This document shows, piece after piece, positions 25,301 through 31,130 of a stretch of 64,000 nucleotides of DNA. The stretch comes from Crossaster papposus (lineage: Eukaryota; Echinodermata; Asteroidea; Velatida; Solasteridae), in assembly GCA_037893245.1 (NCBI GenBank), contig JBAIAA010000533.1:310001-374000 (forward strand). The letters run 5' to 3'. The notes beneath the pieces are model-generated. The model was not told the DNA's origin and made no database searches. It was given only the letters and a program-made list of their open reading frames with translations. How positions within the stretch are numbered: the first letter of the stretch is position 1; every line of letters begins with the position of its first letter. The position numbers and the translations under genes are program-made.

Positions 25301-25970
25301 AATTCTCCATTAAATTAAATGATTTTCTCCATTTGTCCAATCCCTATGCAAGAAAGTGTTATTTTTTATTGGTCATCACATTTAACAAATGGCAGCATTT
25401 CAAGGCGAAGGTTAACTGTTGGGTGAAACCTTATTGCACTAAAAATGGGTAACATTTTAAACTATGATTTGTGTAACAGGTTAAGGAGCCTAACTGTCTT
25501 CCAGAAAAAAAGGAAATTTTTCCAGGGGGACTTATTTCTTTTGACCTGTTTAGGTGGAGGCTTGTACATACTATTTCACACAAAAACAAATGCATCGTTT
25601 ACAAATTAATGTGCACAATTCCCGATATCGTCCGGAAAAAAACTACGGTATACCTTTAAAGAGGAACACCTTTGCCAGAAAGTCGGGTTCAATGAGGATT
25701 CTAGACTAGAAAGAAACTTTTTTTTCGAACTCACCAATTCTGATTATCTTCAATATCTTTGATGAAAGTCCCGCCCTGGTGTTTGCATTTGTTCAGGCAA
25801 ACCTTGAATGTGTGCTCGCTAGCCGGCCCGTCTTCCGTGTCTTCGGCCGCTGGGTCCTTGTAGATGACAAACCTCAGGTTACCTGTCCCTTTGGTGAAAT
25901 TGACGCCGTCTTTGAGCCCCTTGGTCTCGCCTGGCGGCAGAGTAAACACAGTGGTTCGTTCCTGATCCAT
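10289..25970 (-). CDS. CMAH: CMP-N-acetylneuraminic acid hydroxylase, 5' part of gene (six exons)
   Basis: This enzyme hydroxylates CMP-Neu5Ac to CMP-Neu5Gc in the cytosol, using electrons passed through a Rieske [2Fe-2S] centre. Six exons join in frame: 25970-25735, 19586-19495, 16603-16494, 13277-13087, 11061-10914 and 10370-10289. That is 859 nt, about 286 residues, and every border is AG/GT. The Rieske ligands are visible as Cys62-Lys-His64 and Cys83-Thr-Lys-His86. The second domain has the metallo-beta-lactamase-type motif HLHSDH (His203, His205, Asp207, His208), preceded by DPWLLGPAFARGWW. The start is the ATG at 25970 (AACATGG), aligned with the vertebrate N-terminus. Vertebrate CMAH has about 577 residues, so roughly the last half is absent. 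It should lie beyond the left repeat array, or the gene is broken there. Identification is by recalled family sequence. Confidence 0.93.
10460..10634 (+). mobile_element. Family C inverted-repeat element, 5'-degraded copy
   Basis: Contains GCTTTATGTGCTTAAGC and ends CAGCTCTATAAAAATTGGCCCC, the terminus of the GGGGCCAATTTCA family (better copies at 17800, 18557 and 47109). It lies in a CMAH intron. Confidence 0.6.
10914..11061 (-). CDS. CMAH: CMAH exon 5
   Basis: Acceptor AATAG before 11061 and donor GTGAGT from 10913. It reads YPTLELLSERNPDIPIYVG, then DTAMPVFVRLEQSGVKLNN and IRVKRFGTWIE, collinear with vertebrate CMAH after the HSDHL motif. The first base completes an Asn codon started in exon 4. 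Confidence 0.93.
11130..11573 (+). pseudogene. LINE 3' end (CR1/L2-like reverse transcriptase C-terminus)
   Basis: The translation LNGKAPTYMKELISIRVTN (about 11183-11240) and, after frame breaks, ANRAFSSCAP-stop-LWNRLPV (about 11320-11370) is the characteristic C-terminal tail of CR1/L2/Jockey-type LINE polyproteins. A 3' UTR follows, with a tail of ATT/GTT microsatellite at about 11547-11572. In-frame stops show that it is dead. It lies within a CMAH intron in the opposite orientation. Confidence 0.75.
11573..11941 (-). mobile_element. Family A element (TTAA-type, about 390 bp)
   Basis: Begins ACACCATTTGCAGATATCG and ends AATGATGTATCCTATACC followed by TTTAA. The interior matches the complete copy at 24847-25235 in reverse orientation (TACTTATTTGAAAGTAAATA, CACGATCGCCGGACGGCGAT). 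It is directly abutted by the LINE tail. Confidence 0.75.
12326..12502. mobile_element. Short inverted-repeat element (about 177 bp)
   Basis: The left end GCGCGATATGTGGCAGAG plus TAACCCCCC pairs with the right end GGGGGGTACCCCTCTGCC plus ACATATCGTGC. No coding capacity. MITE-like. Confidence 0.65.
12586..13001. mobile_element. Family D element (TGTGACC ends)
   Basis: Ends TATGACCTGCTCCTAT and AGAGCAGGTCACA, inverted. The interior (GGAATCTGGAAATACCAATA) resembles the copy at 48160-48576. It lies in a CMAH intron, 85 bp downstream of exon 4 in the gene's sense. Confidence 0.6.
13087..13277 (-). CDS. CMAH: CMAH exon 4 (metal-binding motif)
   Basis: Acceptor TCGTAG before 13277 and donor GTAAGT at 13086. 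Encodes ITYLTHACIELKLGELIMV, TDPWLLGPAFARGWWLMHEP and ADLIYISHLHSDHL. HxHxDH is the metal ligand signature of the metallo-beta-lactamase fold. This is the most conserved exon seen. Confidence 0.95.
13338..13470 (-). repeat. Family E fragment (TTAGGG-like interspersed repeat)
   Basis: CTCGTGTACAAAATGGTTAG through CACCCTATATTATACCC matches one end of the repeats at 26462-26812 (inverted) and 29316-29684. Confidence 0.65.
13593..13641. repeat. Perfect 14-bp-stem hairpin
   Basis: GACCGCTGGTAATG and CATTACCAGCGGTC flank 21 bp of loop. A partial third copy of the arm lies just upstream (13580-13592). It is probably a transposon tip. Confidence 0.7.
13642..14838. other. CMAH intron sequence without recognised features
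   Basis: AT-rich with occasional poly-A/T runs. I see no exon, RNA gene or clean element boundary. Confidence 0.4.
14839..15000 (+). mobile_element. Family A element, 5'-truncated copy
   Basis: Contains TTTACTTTCAAATAAGTAAG and ends CTGCAAATGGTGTATCCTAC-CT followed by TTAA, the canonical family A end. Confidence 0.75.
15097..15173. repeat. Long imperfect palindrome
   Basis: GGTAAGAAT...GTGACAGATGAAATGTTC and GAACATTCCATCTGTCAC...ATTCTTACC form arms of about 36 bp around a 4-base loop (CATA). It could form a cruciform or an RNA hairpin. Confidence 0.8.
15411..16076. mobile_element. Middle element of the nest
   Basis: TATGTGTGGGAACCCCAAAA-TGTGGA at the left and TCCACATTTTGGGGTTCCCA-CACATA at the right are inverted copies of at least 26 bp. 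Internally the phrase ATTCTTAAGTGG...TTAGTGCA is repeated twice (15732 and 15870). Confidence 0.7.
15436..15687. mobile_element. Innermost element, family D (TGTGACC ends)
   Basis: TGTGACCCGCTCCATCG at the left and CGATGGAGCGGGTCACA at the right, a perfect 17-bp terminal inverted repeat. Similarity continues inward (AGGAATAAGTC / GACTTATTCCT). Confidence 0.8.
16494..16603 (-). CDS. CMAH: CMAH exon 3
   Basis: Acceptor CATGGAG before 16603 (poor pyrimidine tract, but phase and similarity fix it) and donor GTAACT at 16493. Encodes PELNEDGSLSIVELTPRYPW, then ETNKRNPAPLQVGEVQ, matching the vertebrate LELNPPNPWDSEPR...GEVQ segment. Confidence 0.88.
17800..18026 (+). mobile_element. Family C element (GGGGCCAATTTCA ends)
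   Basis: The left end AAATTTCACGGAGCTGCTA pairs with the right end TTAGCAGCTCCGTGAAATT-GGCCCC. The interior has TTGCTTAGCATGACAATTTG and TCACGTGATCTTTATTG. About 230 bp, non-coding. It is the inverse of the copy at 18557-18800. Confidence 0.8.
18025..18245 (-). mobile_element. Family B element (piggyBac-type MITE), partial
   Basis: CCAGTTTGCGCCGGGATTAT is the family terminus (compare 49135-49368). The interior has GGCGGGTTCAGGCCGATAG and ACATTTCCGGCCTTGCTCGG. The far end is lost. Confidence 0.7.
18265..18360 (-). pseudogene. LINE fragment (CR1/L2-like)
   Basis: The reverse-strand translation FRLDFCNSPLHGLPPKQLAQ matches the conserved SRLDYCNSLLYGLP segment of CR1/L2/Jockey reverse transcriptases. 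Only about 30 codons survive, within a CMAH intron. Confidence 0.7.
18557..18800 (-). mobile_element. Family C element, complete copy
   Basis: GGGGCCAATTTCACGGAGCT...AGCTCCGTGAAATTGGCCCC gives perfect 20-bp terminal inverted repeats extending into TGCTAAGCACA/TGTGCTTAGCA. The interior is the reverse complement of the 17800 copy. Confidence 0.88.
19495..19586 (-). CDS. CMAH: CMAH exon 2 (second Rieske ligand pair)
   Basis: Acceptor TTGACAG before 19586 and donor GTAGGA at 19494. Reads (C)VLRCTKHGWKLDASTMQYV, then NPPNCFSQEEL. Cys83 and His86 of the joined protein complete the Rieske site. The phase joins exactly with exons 1 and 3. Confidence 0.94.
19687..20070 (-). mobile_element. Family A element
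   Basis: AGGATACGTCATTTGTCAG at the left and AATAGTGTATCATACATTTA at the right. Internal TTACTTATTTGAAAGTAAAT, CACGATTGCCGG and CGTTTTTCTTGCTTTTTC match the 24847 copy in reverse. Confidence 0.75.
20523..20710 (+). mobile_element. Family A element, 3'-truncated copy
   Basis: GAAGGTGGGACACCATTGGT, then TTTGGGGGTTGTATTTTATAG and CTGACCTGTCCGAAG, as in the 33527 and 24847 copies. Confidence 0.7.
20946..21180 (+). mobile_element. Family C element, diverged copy
   Basis: GAGCCAATTTCATGGAGC...AGCAGCTCCATACAATTGGC, with internal TTGCTTAGCATGACAATTC and GGTTTTTGCTTAGCATGAAA. Confidence 0.7.
21109..21271 (+). repeat. 163-bp direct repeat, copy 1
   Basis: Identical by eye to 21391-21553. It starts GATTTTACTGAGCAAGATTT and ends CACATTTAGCGA, so it includes the 3' end of the neighbouring family C element. 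Confidence 0.85.
21391..21553 (+). repeat. 163-bp direct repeat, copy 2
   Basis: Second identical copy, 119 bp after the first. It indicates a recent tandem duplication of about 282 bp within the CMAH intron. Confidence 0.85.
21566..21735 (+). repeat. CAAGT minisatellite
   Basis: Units of about 31-36 bp, roughly CTCAAGTCAAGTCAAGTCAC + AAGTCAAATTTT, repeated four to five times with the 5-bp core CAAGT. Confidence 0.9.
22378..22660 (+). repeat. CA/AACA-rich simple repeat
   Basis: Two blocks of AACAAACAAACA and CCCAACAAACAACCCAACAC-like units (22381-22480 and 22567-22655). Confidence 0.85.
22935..23010. mobile_element. Family B fragment
   Basis: TATTTCCGGCCTCACTCGCT and TATTTCCGGCCCTGCTCG are internal words of the family B element at 49135-49368. 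Confidence 0.5.
23110..23915. repeat. Repeat-rich block with TTCGCCTCTTCGTGAAAACG units
   Basis: TTCGCC(T)CTTCGTGAAAACGC occurs four times between 23540 and 23690 in direct orientation. Inverted relatives appear at 23215-23235 and 23445-23460. TATCGCACA, TTTCTGCGCA and ATCTGCAA words at 23140-23210 and 23855-23915 suggest degraded terminal inverted repeats of one element of about 800 bp. Confidence 0.45.
24571..25552. mobile_element. TIR element of about 980 bp carrying a nested family A element
   Basis: The left end TAAACAGGTCAAAAAAAATA + ATTCCCCCCTGG ... TCTGGAAGACAGTTAGGCTC pairs over about 70 bp with the right end (GAGCCTAACTGTCTTCCAGA ... TTGACCTGTTTA). The family A element 24847-25235 is inserted in its middle, so this element is older than that copy. 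Confidence 0.8.
24847..25235 (+). mobile_element. Family A element, complete reference copy
   Basis: Termini AGGTAGTACATGTATACACC and GGTGTATACTACCT are inverted, and a TTAA lies on each side (CATTAA at the left, TTAAATG at the right). That implies a TTAA target site like that of piggyBac elements. About 389 bp, non-coding, with internal GCGATCGCCGTCCGGTGATC. It belongs to a family with at least ten copies in this window. Confidence 0.85.
25735..25970 (-). CDS. CMAH: CMAH exon 1 (start codon, first Rieske ligand pair)
   Basis: Starts MDQERTTVFTLPPGETKGLK and ends DIEDNQN plus two bases before the donor GTGAGT at 25734. VCLNKCKHQGGTFIKD carries Cys62 and His64. Compared with mammals, the loop around residues 39-54 (DPAAEDTEDGPAS) is acidic and longer. 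An in-frame GTG lies 24 bases upstream, but ATG 25970 has a good context and fits the family's N-terminus. Any 5' untranslated exon was not identified. Confidence 0.93.
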
Positions 25971-26299
25971 GTTGAATGTGGCAAAGTTATACACACACCG
26001 CGTACGTACGTATACGTAGTTATAGGCCTAACACTGCTAACATTATGATAACATATTTTGATTGTCAGCGCAGCTGTGTGGGCTTCACACAACATTGGAC
26101 CGTTATTTGGCTATTGGTGCGTTATTGAACGTAAACAATCTCAAAATCGTTCCCCATCACGGTGGTATTCAGCAGTACACTCCCACAAATTGCTCTAGCG
26201 TCTATATCCCTACTAATTATAAGTGTGCAAAATATTACATCAATATAACTGGTACAGATTATATAGTATGACACCTGCAGCAATCCTCTAAACCAGTGT

Positions 26300-26465
26300 T
26301 TTGTTGTTCTTATCGTTTGTATTTAATGTTTGTTTTTGTCGTTTGTATTTAATGTTTGTATTTATTTATTTGTTGTATTGTTTGAATTTATTGTTTGTAT
26401 TTTTATTGTTTGTATTTATTGTTTGTTTTTATTGTTTGTATTTATTTGTTGTATAATTTTTGTAT
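26300..26465 (+). repeat. TTTGTATTTATTG minisatellite
   Basis: About twelve degenerate units of 12-15 bp (ATTGTTTGTATTT). It lies upstream of the CMAH start. Confidence 0.9.
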
Positions 26466-26812
26466 TTTGTGGTGCGAAATACGGTACCCTCTGGAGACGT
26501 GAACACAATGGGGACAATGTGAGTGAAAAGGTCTCCAACGGATAATTTCTATAGATGAATAGGTCTCCATTAGGAATTTCACGAATTAGATTTTGGGATT
26601 GTACTTAAATTACTCAAAAACTAGGGTTAGGATGTGGGTTAGGGTTGGTGTTTGGGTTAGGGTATAATATAGAGTATAGGCCTAGGCCTATTGGGTCGAA
26701 ATTTCAACCCAGGAAAACAATTATGGTTAAAATGGGAGCATTTTGAAAAACGTGCTCGACTTTCTAACCATTTTGTACACGAGAACAAATCCATGTCTTC
26801 ACAGTGATACAA
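26462..26812 (+). repeat. Family E interspersed repeat with TTAGGG-like core
   Basis: Starts TGTGGTGCGAAATACGGTAC and continues through GGAGACGTGAACACAATGGG, AGGGTTAGGATGTGGGTTAG, CCTGGG-like words and TCTAACCATTTTGTACACGA. The same sequence occurs inverted at 29316-29684. Confidence 0.85.
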
Positions 26813-27156
26813 AAATTAATTATTTATCTATTTATTTATTTTAACTGGGTGGCCCATTCAGACCACTGGTCTCCCCGGTCTAATGATACATACAAGCGGT
26901 TCGGGTTACGGACGGATTGGGCCCAATATACATCAAAACTAGCAATTGCTTATAATAAGTAGGCCTATAGAAGCACCCAGCAAAAACAAAAGCTCACCAA
27001 GCAATAGCAAAAGCAAAAGCAATTGCTTAAAAACATAAATATATACATAACCTTTTGCTTTGACTAACATTTTGTTTTTCTATACATTTTGTATAATGCC
27101 TAGTGCTATAGTTTTGAACAATATTCATCCCGTGCGCTGAAGTGTGCGTAACCGTA

Positions 27157-27256
27157 TACACTGTCAACATAAATCAGTCAAAATAACGTAAATTAGTCAA
27201 ATTGGTGCCTCATAATGACAAGTTAACGTTATTTTGACTAATATGTTGACAGTGTA
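27157..27256. mobile_element. 100-bp MITE
   Basis: TACACTGTCAACATAAATCA-GTCAAAATAACGT and ACGTTATTTTGACTAATATG-TTGACAGTGTA form inverted arms of about 33 bp. TA flanks are possible. Confidence 0.85.
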
Positions 27257-27310
27257 AAGCTTTTTATATACGCTCGTATACATAGCTTTTTATCCCACAC
27301 ACTTTCCAAA

Positions 27311-27412
27311 ATGGCTGCAGAGAGTGATGTTGATCAAGCTGCTGTCAATTTTGACCTAGTGTATACCATCGTTAAAAACGCCCTGTACTTGGTGTCAACT
27401 ATAATGGGTTAA
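27311..27412 (+). CDS. Candidate 33-codon open frame or first exon
   Basis: ATG in a strong context (CCAAAATGGCTGC) opens MAAESDVDQAAVNFDLVYTI-VKNALYLVSTIMG, then TAA. The composition looks coding: an acidic start, then a hydrophobic stretch from about residue 14. A TATATA lies about 40 bp upstream and AATAAA at about 27450. It could be a microprotein, an orphan first exon or chance. I do not recognise it. Confidence 0.2.
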   Translation: MAAESDVDQAAVNFDLVYTIVKNALYLVSTIMG

Positions 27413-27562
27413 TGGTAACGGTTTATGGTAATAGTTAACTTGTCTGATAATAAAGAGCTCATAAGCTAGCGGTGGGGAACTTAAAACACAAGCAAACTAT
27501 GATACACCATTTGCAATTGCTTAAATTATCAGGAATGGGCGGGTGAATGTAAAGGGTAGGGC

Positions 27563-28411
27563 CGTGTCGGAAACGATTGTCTAGAGCTACAGCTACGGCT
27601 ATTGTCTGCGTCGGCCATTTTGTAGCGCTGTCCGAAATGCTGTCCAGAGCTACAACTACACGGCTACAACGCACTGACCTCTACATATAGACAGATCATC
27701 GTTTTGTTCACACTTGAAGTCGGCGCGAACTGGAAGTGCAACAAGGCGGACCCACGACGTCACTCTGTGAGCCAATGAAATGTCCAGGTGTTGATTTCAG
27801 TGCATGGGTACGGTACGTATGACGTAATGTTTATAAATAAAAAAAATGCACAGGGTAAATACACTGACCTCTACGCCTGTACATTTCATTGGCTCACAGA
27901 AGTGACGTCGTGGGTCCGCCATGTTGCACTTCCAGTTCACCCCGACTTCAAGCGTTAACACAGCAGAATATGGACAATGGTCCGTCCAGGTGTAGAGGTC
28001 AGTGCTAAACGTCACAAAAATCTAGCCGTAAAAGAAGTTGTCAAGCTCAGGCAAAACAAAATGGCGGCAGCACTAACGTTAATTTTTGAGCAAATTTTCG
28101 TTGATTGTTCAATGATAGTGCAGAATTGAAACTAACAGATCGACAAATACATCAATATCATCAGGTATTTCGACCGGCTGTAAACAAACATTGCGTAGCA
28201 TCTAGCAGACGATAATTGTTGTAAATGCTTACATCGTAATTCCGCAAACACTAATTCAAGCATCGATTGGGGGCGCATTAACTAGCCGTATAGGCCTAAT
28301 ATAAGCTCTACCGTGCGTAGCCGCGTCCGAATTCCATTTACTTAGCGCCTACGTAGACGTAACTGTAGCTGTAGACATAGACCGTAGCTCTAGATACTCG
28401 TTTCGGACATC
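27563..28411. mobile_element. TIR element of about 850 bp with a nested foldback
   Basis: GTGTCGGAAACGATTGTCTA-GAGCTAC at the left pairs with GTAGCTCTAGATACTCGTTT-CGGACAT at the right. The internal ACTACACGGCTACAACG is interrupted by the foldback 27671-28004. Confidence 0.65.
27671..28004. mobile_element. Foldback element nested in 27563-28411
   Basis: GCACTGACCTCTAC at the left and GTAGAGGTCAGTGC at the right. Arms of about 130 bp (GGAAGTGCAACA...GGCGGACCCACGACGTCACT and its inverse) surround a centre of about 60 bp. Confidence 0.8.
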
Positions 28412-28889
28412 TATATAATAATACTCTCTGTCTGTGTGTCTGTCTGTGCGCGCTTTTTCGTCCCCTTCCCGGGGTCGTGTAGTCTTGGTCAAGACCAAGC
28501 TAGCCTGTTCATTCGTTCCGCGGCGCGCCGTACGTATTATCTGGGCTTATTGAGGGCGCCCTTTATTATCGCCAGATCTTTTCCTCTAACTTGGTCTTGG
28601 CGCATCGATCACGTGAACCCGGAAAATTCCGAGGACATTCCAAGCATAGCTCAAATAGCTACTCGCCCCCGCATGCGCACTGAGTCGTTTTTGTTTAATG
28701 TAGTGTTCGATTATTATAGTCTGGTTCCCAGACCAAATATTTCTGACTATTTGTGATTTTTCATTTATTATTTAGCCGTTAATGTCACGTGACCAAAAAC
28801 TAGAGGAATTGCTTAACGTTCGCGATGTTCGAGTGTTTCTAGATTTTATAAAATAAAACTCACATTAGCAAAGGTCAACACCAGACAAA

Positions 28890-28935
28890 ATGCCTAAGAC
28901 GATCACAGTCATTGTAGTCATTGTGCTATTTTTGG
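28890..28935 (+). CDS. Candidate signal-peptide first exon inside the long-TIR element
   Basis: ATG (context ACAAAATGC) encodes MPKTITVIVVIVLFL plus one base, followed by the donor GTAAGA at 28936. A basic residue followed by an uninterrupted hydrophobic run is what the start of a secretory signal peptide looks like. A possible 19-nt micro-exon with a good acceptor (TTTCCCCTTTTATTTCAG) lies at 31152-31170 and would keep the phase (KGSFC), but nothing further was found. It could be a captured gene fragment. Confidence 0.3.
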
Positions 28936-29315
28936 GTAAGAGCCGTTAGAATTTGAATTGTTGCGTCGTCATAGCTACGCTGCTTGTATCGCGTCATTAT
29001 CAATTTTTTGTCGCCGGCGGCTACCTAGTCTTGGTTCCAAGACCTTCGTGTTGTTTATTCCGCGATCACTGACACAAACCACCGATGTTATAGAGGGCGC
29101 TATCTACAGACGAATCGCACCCGCGAACCCAGTGGACTCACTCGAAGGTCTTGGACAAGTTGGCACACAGGGGGCGTGGTCAGACTATTGTAATATATGC
29201 ATTATTCATATCACGTGATAATGATGGACGGTTATAGGCAAATTCGTGCGATGGTTACGCAAAACGTTACACGCCGCGATTGACCCGGCCGTGATGTGCA
29301 TGTACTATGATACTG

Positions 29316-29684
29316 TACATGTATTCGCATTTTTGTATCACTGTGGACGGAGACATGGCTTCCCTTACCGAACATGACATGTTCTCGTGTACAAAATGGT
29401 TAGAAAGTCGAGCACTTTTTTTAAAATGCTCCCATTTTAACCACAATTATTTTCCTGGGTTGAAATTTCCAACCAATATACCCTATATTATACCCTAACC
29501 CAAACACTAACCCTAACCCACATCCTAACCCTAGCTTTTGAGTAATTTAAGTACAATCCAAAAATCTAATTCGTGAAATTCCTAATGGAGACCTAAATAT
29601 AAATCACCCTTTGGAGACCTTTTTACTCCCATTGTCCCCATTGTGTTCACGTCTCCAGAGGTACCGTATTTCGCACCATACAGT
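29316..29684 (-). repeat. Family E interspersed repeat, inverted copy
   Basis: TTTTTGTATCACTGTGGACG ... CTAACCCTAACCCACATCCT ... AGGTACCGTATTTCGCACCA is the reverse of 26462-26812. It is nested in the long-TIR element. Confidence 0.85.
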
Positions 29685-29823
29685 ACATGTACATATGTAC
29701 GTACATGTACATGTACTTTACATGTACATTGACACAGCAAATCATAGCTGCCCCGGCGTTTATTTGTGACTGCGGGTGAATTTGTTGATTGAAACAACTT
29801 TGCTCTATGGTGAAAACCTCCAA

Positions 29824-30610
29824 AGCCCCAGTCCCACCGAAAGCCGGATACGCTACGGATCAACCCGGATGCACTACGGTTCATATCCGGGGTCATCCGG
29901 AGTGGAACCTTAGTCAAACCGTGATAATCCGGGACTATCCGGGGCCATGCATCCGGGACCATCCGGGGACATCCGTAGTGAGTCCGGGAAGTCGAGCGTC
30001 ACCCTGGATCAGCATCTAGCATCCGGAGTGATCCGGGGCCATCCGGGAAGGGAGAGGGGGGTGGCGAAGAACCGTAGTGAAACCGTAGTGCGATCGTGAT
30101 GATCCCTAGTGTATCCGGGATAAACCGTAGCGTAACCGTAGTGTAACCGTGTTTATCCGGGATGAAACGGGAGTTGGTTCCACTACGGTTCCACTACGGA
30201 TCACCACGGATTCACTACGGTGTCACCACGGTATTTCCCGGATGAACCGTGCGGGATGAACCGTAGTGTATCCGGGGTCATCCGGGGTGAACCGTGGCAC
30301 ATCCGGGATGAACCGTGGCACATCCGTAGTGAAACCATGGCGGAACCGTAGTGAATCCGTGACCATCCGGGGTCATGGGGGAAAAACAGGCTTGAACCGG
30401 GGTGATCCGGGCCCATTCGTGGCAGAACCGTAGTCAAACCGTAGTAGAACCGTAGTAGGATCGGGGAACATGTCACTTTGTTTTTGATTGCCTTCCCGGA
30501 CCACCCCGGATCAAACGTAGTTTCATCCGGGGTCATCCGGGGCGATCCGGGGCGATCCGGGGCGATCCGGGGCGATCCGTAGCATATCCGGCTTCAGTGG
30601 GACTGGGGCT
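29824..30610. mobile_element. Hyper-palindromic element 1 (ATCCGGGG/CCGTAGTG words)
   Basis: Ends AGCCCCAGTCCCACCGAAAG-CCGGAT and ATCCGGCTTCAGTGGGACTG-GGGCT are inverted over about 37 bp. The whole 787-bp interior is degenerate short words (ATCCGGGG, CATCCGGG, ACCGTAGTGA, CACTACGGTT) on both strands. No frame or other feature. GC-rich against its surroundings. Confidence 0.8.
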
Positions 30611-30620
30611 ACTAATTTAT

Positions 30621-31130
30621 ATGGTGGCCCTGAGGGATATCAAAAGTCGTGAACATTTTCGCGACAAATTTGCAACTTGTCGTTAATTTATTTGCGACTG
30701 GTCGTAAATATTTGTGCAACTAGTCGCAAATAATTTCACAACTAGTCGTGACAAAATTTGCGACTAGTCGCGAATTTTGTCACGACTAGTTGTGAAATTA
30801 TTTGCGACTAGTTGCAAAAATATTTACGACCAGTCGCAAATAAATTAACGACAAGTCGCAAATTTGAGTCCTGAATTTTTTACGACTTGTTTTTTGCGAC
30901 TAGTCGTAAATATTTTTTTGCGAATAGTCGTCAATATTTTCAATAGTCGCGAAAAAAATTCGCGACTAGTAGTAGTAGCGAAAATATTCACTAATAATCA
31001 CGAATTATACGACTAGTCGCAAAAATATTAACAACCAGTCGCGAATAAATTCACGACAAGTCGCGAATAGTTTCACAACTACTCGCAAACAAATTCACGA
31101 CTTTTATGTCCCTTCATGCAGAGCCACCAT
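30621..31130. mobile_element. Hyper-palindromic element 2 (GCGACTAGTCGC words)
   Basis: ATGGTGGCCCTGAGGGATAT and the right end (TCCCTTCATGCAGAGCCACC-AT) are imperfect inverted repeats. The interior repeats GCGACTAGTCGCAAA-type words separated by ATATTT. Positions 30665-30866 form a near-perfect palindrome of about 202 bp centred between 30765 and 30766. Confidence 0.8.

Noticed and set aside
28958-29218. 86-codon frame inside the long-TIR element as a transposase
   Set aside because: Too short, no DDE or zinc-finger motifs, and it contains further copies of the CTTGGT...CCAAG tip word, so it is element sequence rather than a gene.
29488-29534. Interstitial telomere array
   Set aside because: The TAACCC words are few and irregular and belong to a dispersed repeat found in three places.
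29582-29962. 126- and 111-codon reverse-strand frames around 29.6-30.5 kb
   Set aside because: They cross the hyper-palindromic words and translate them repetitively; a coding function is unlikely.
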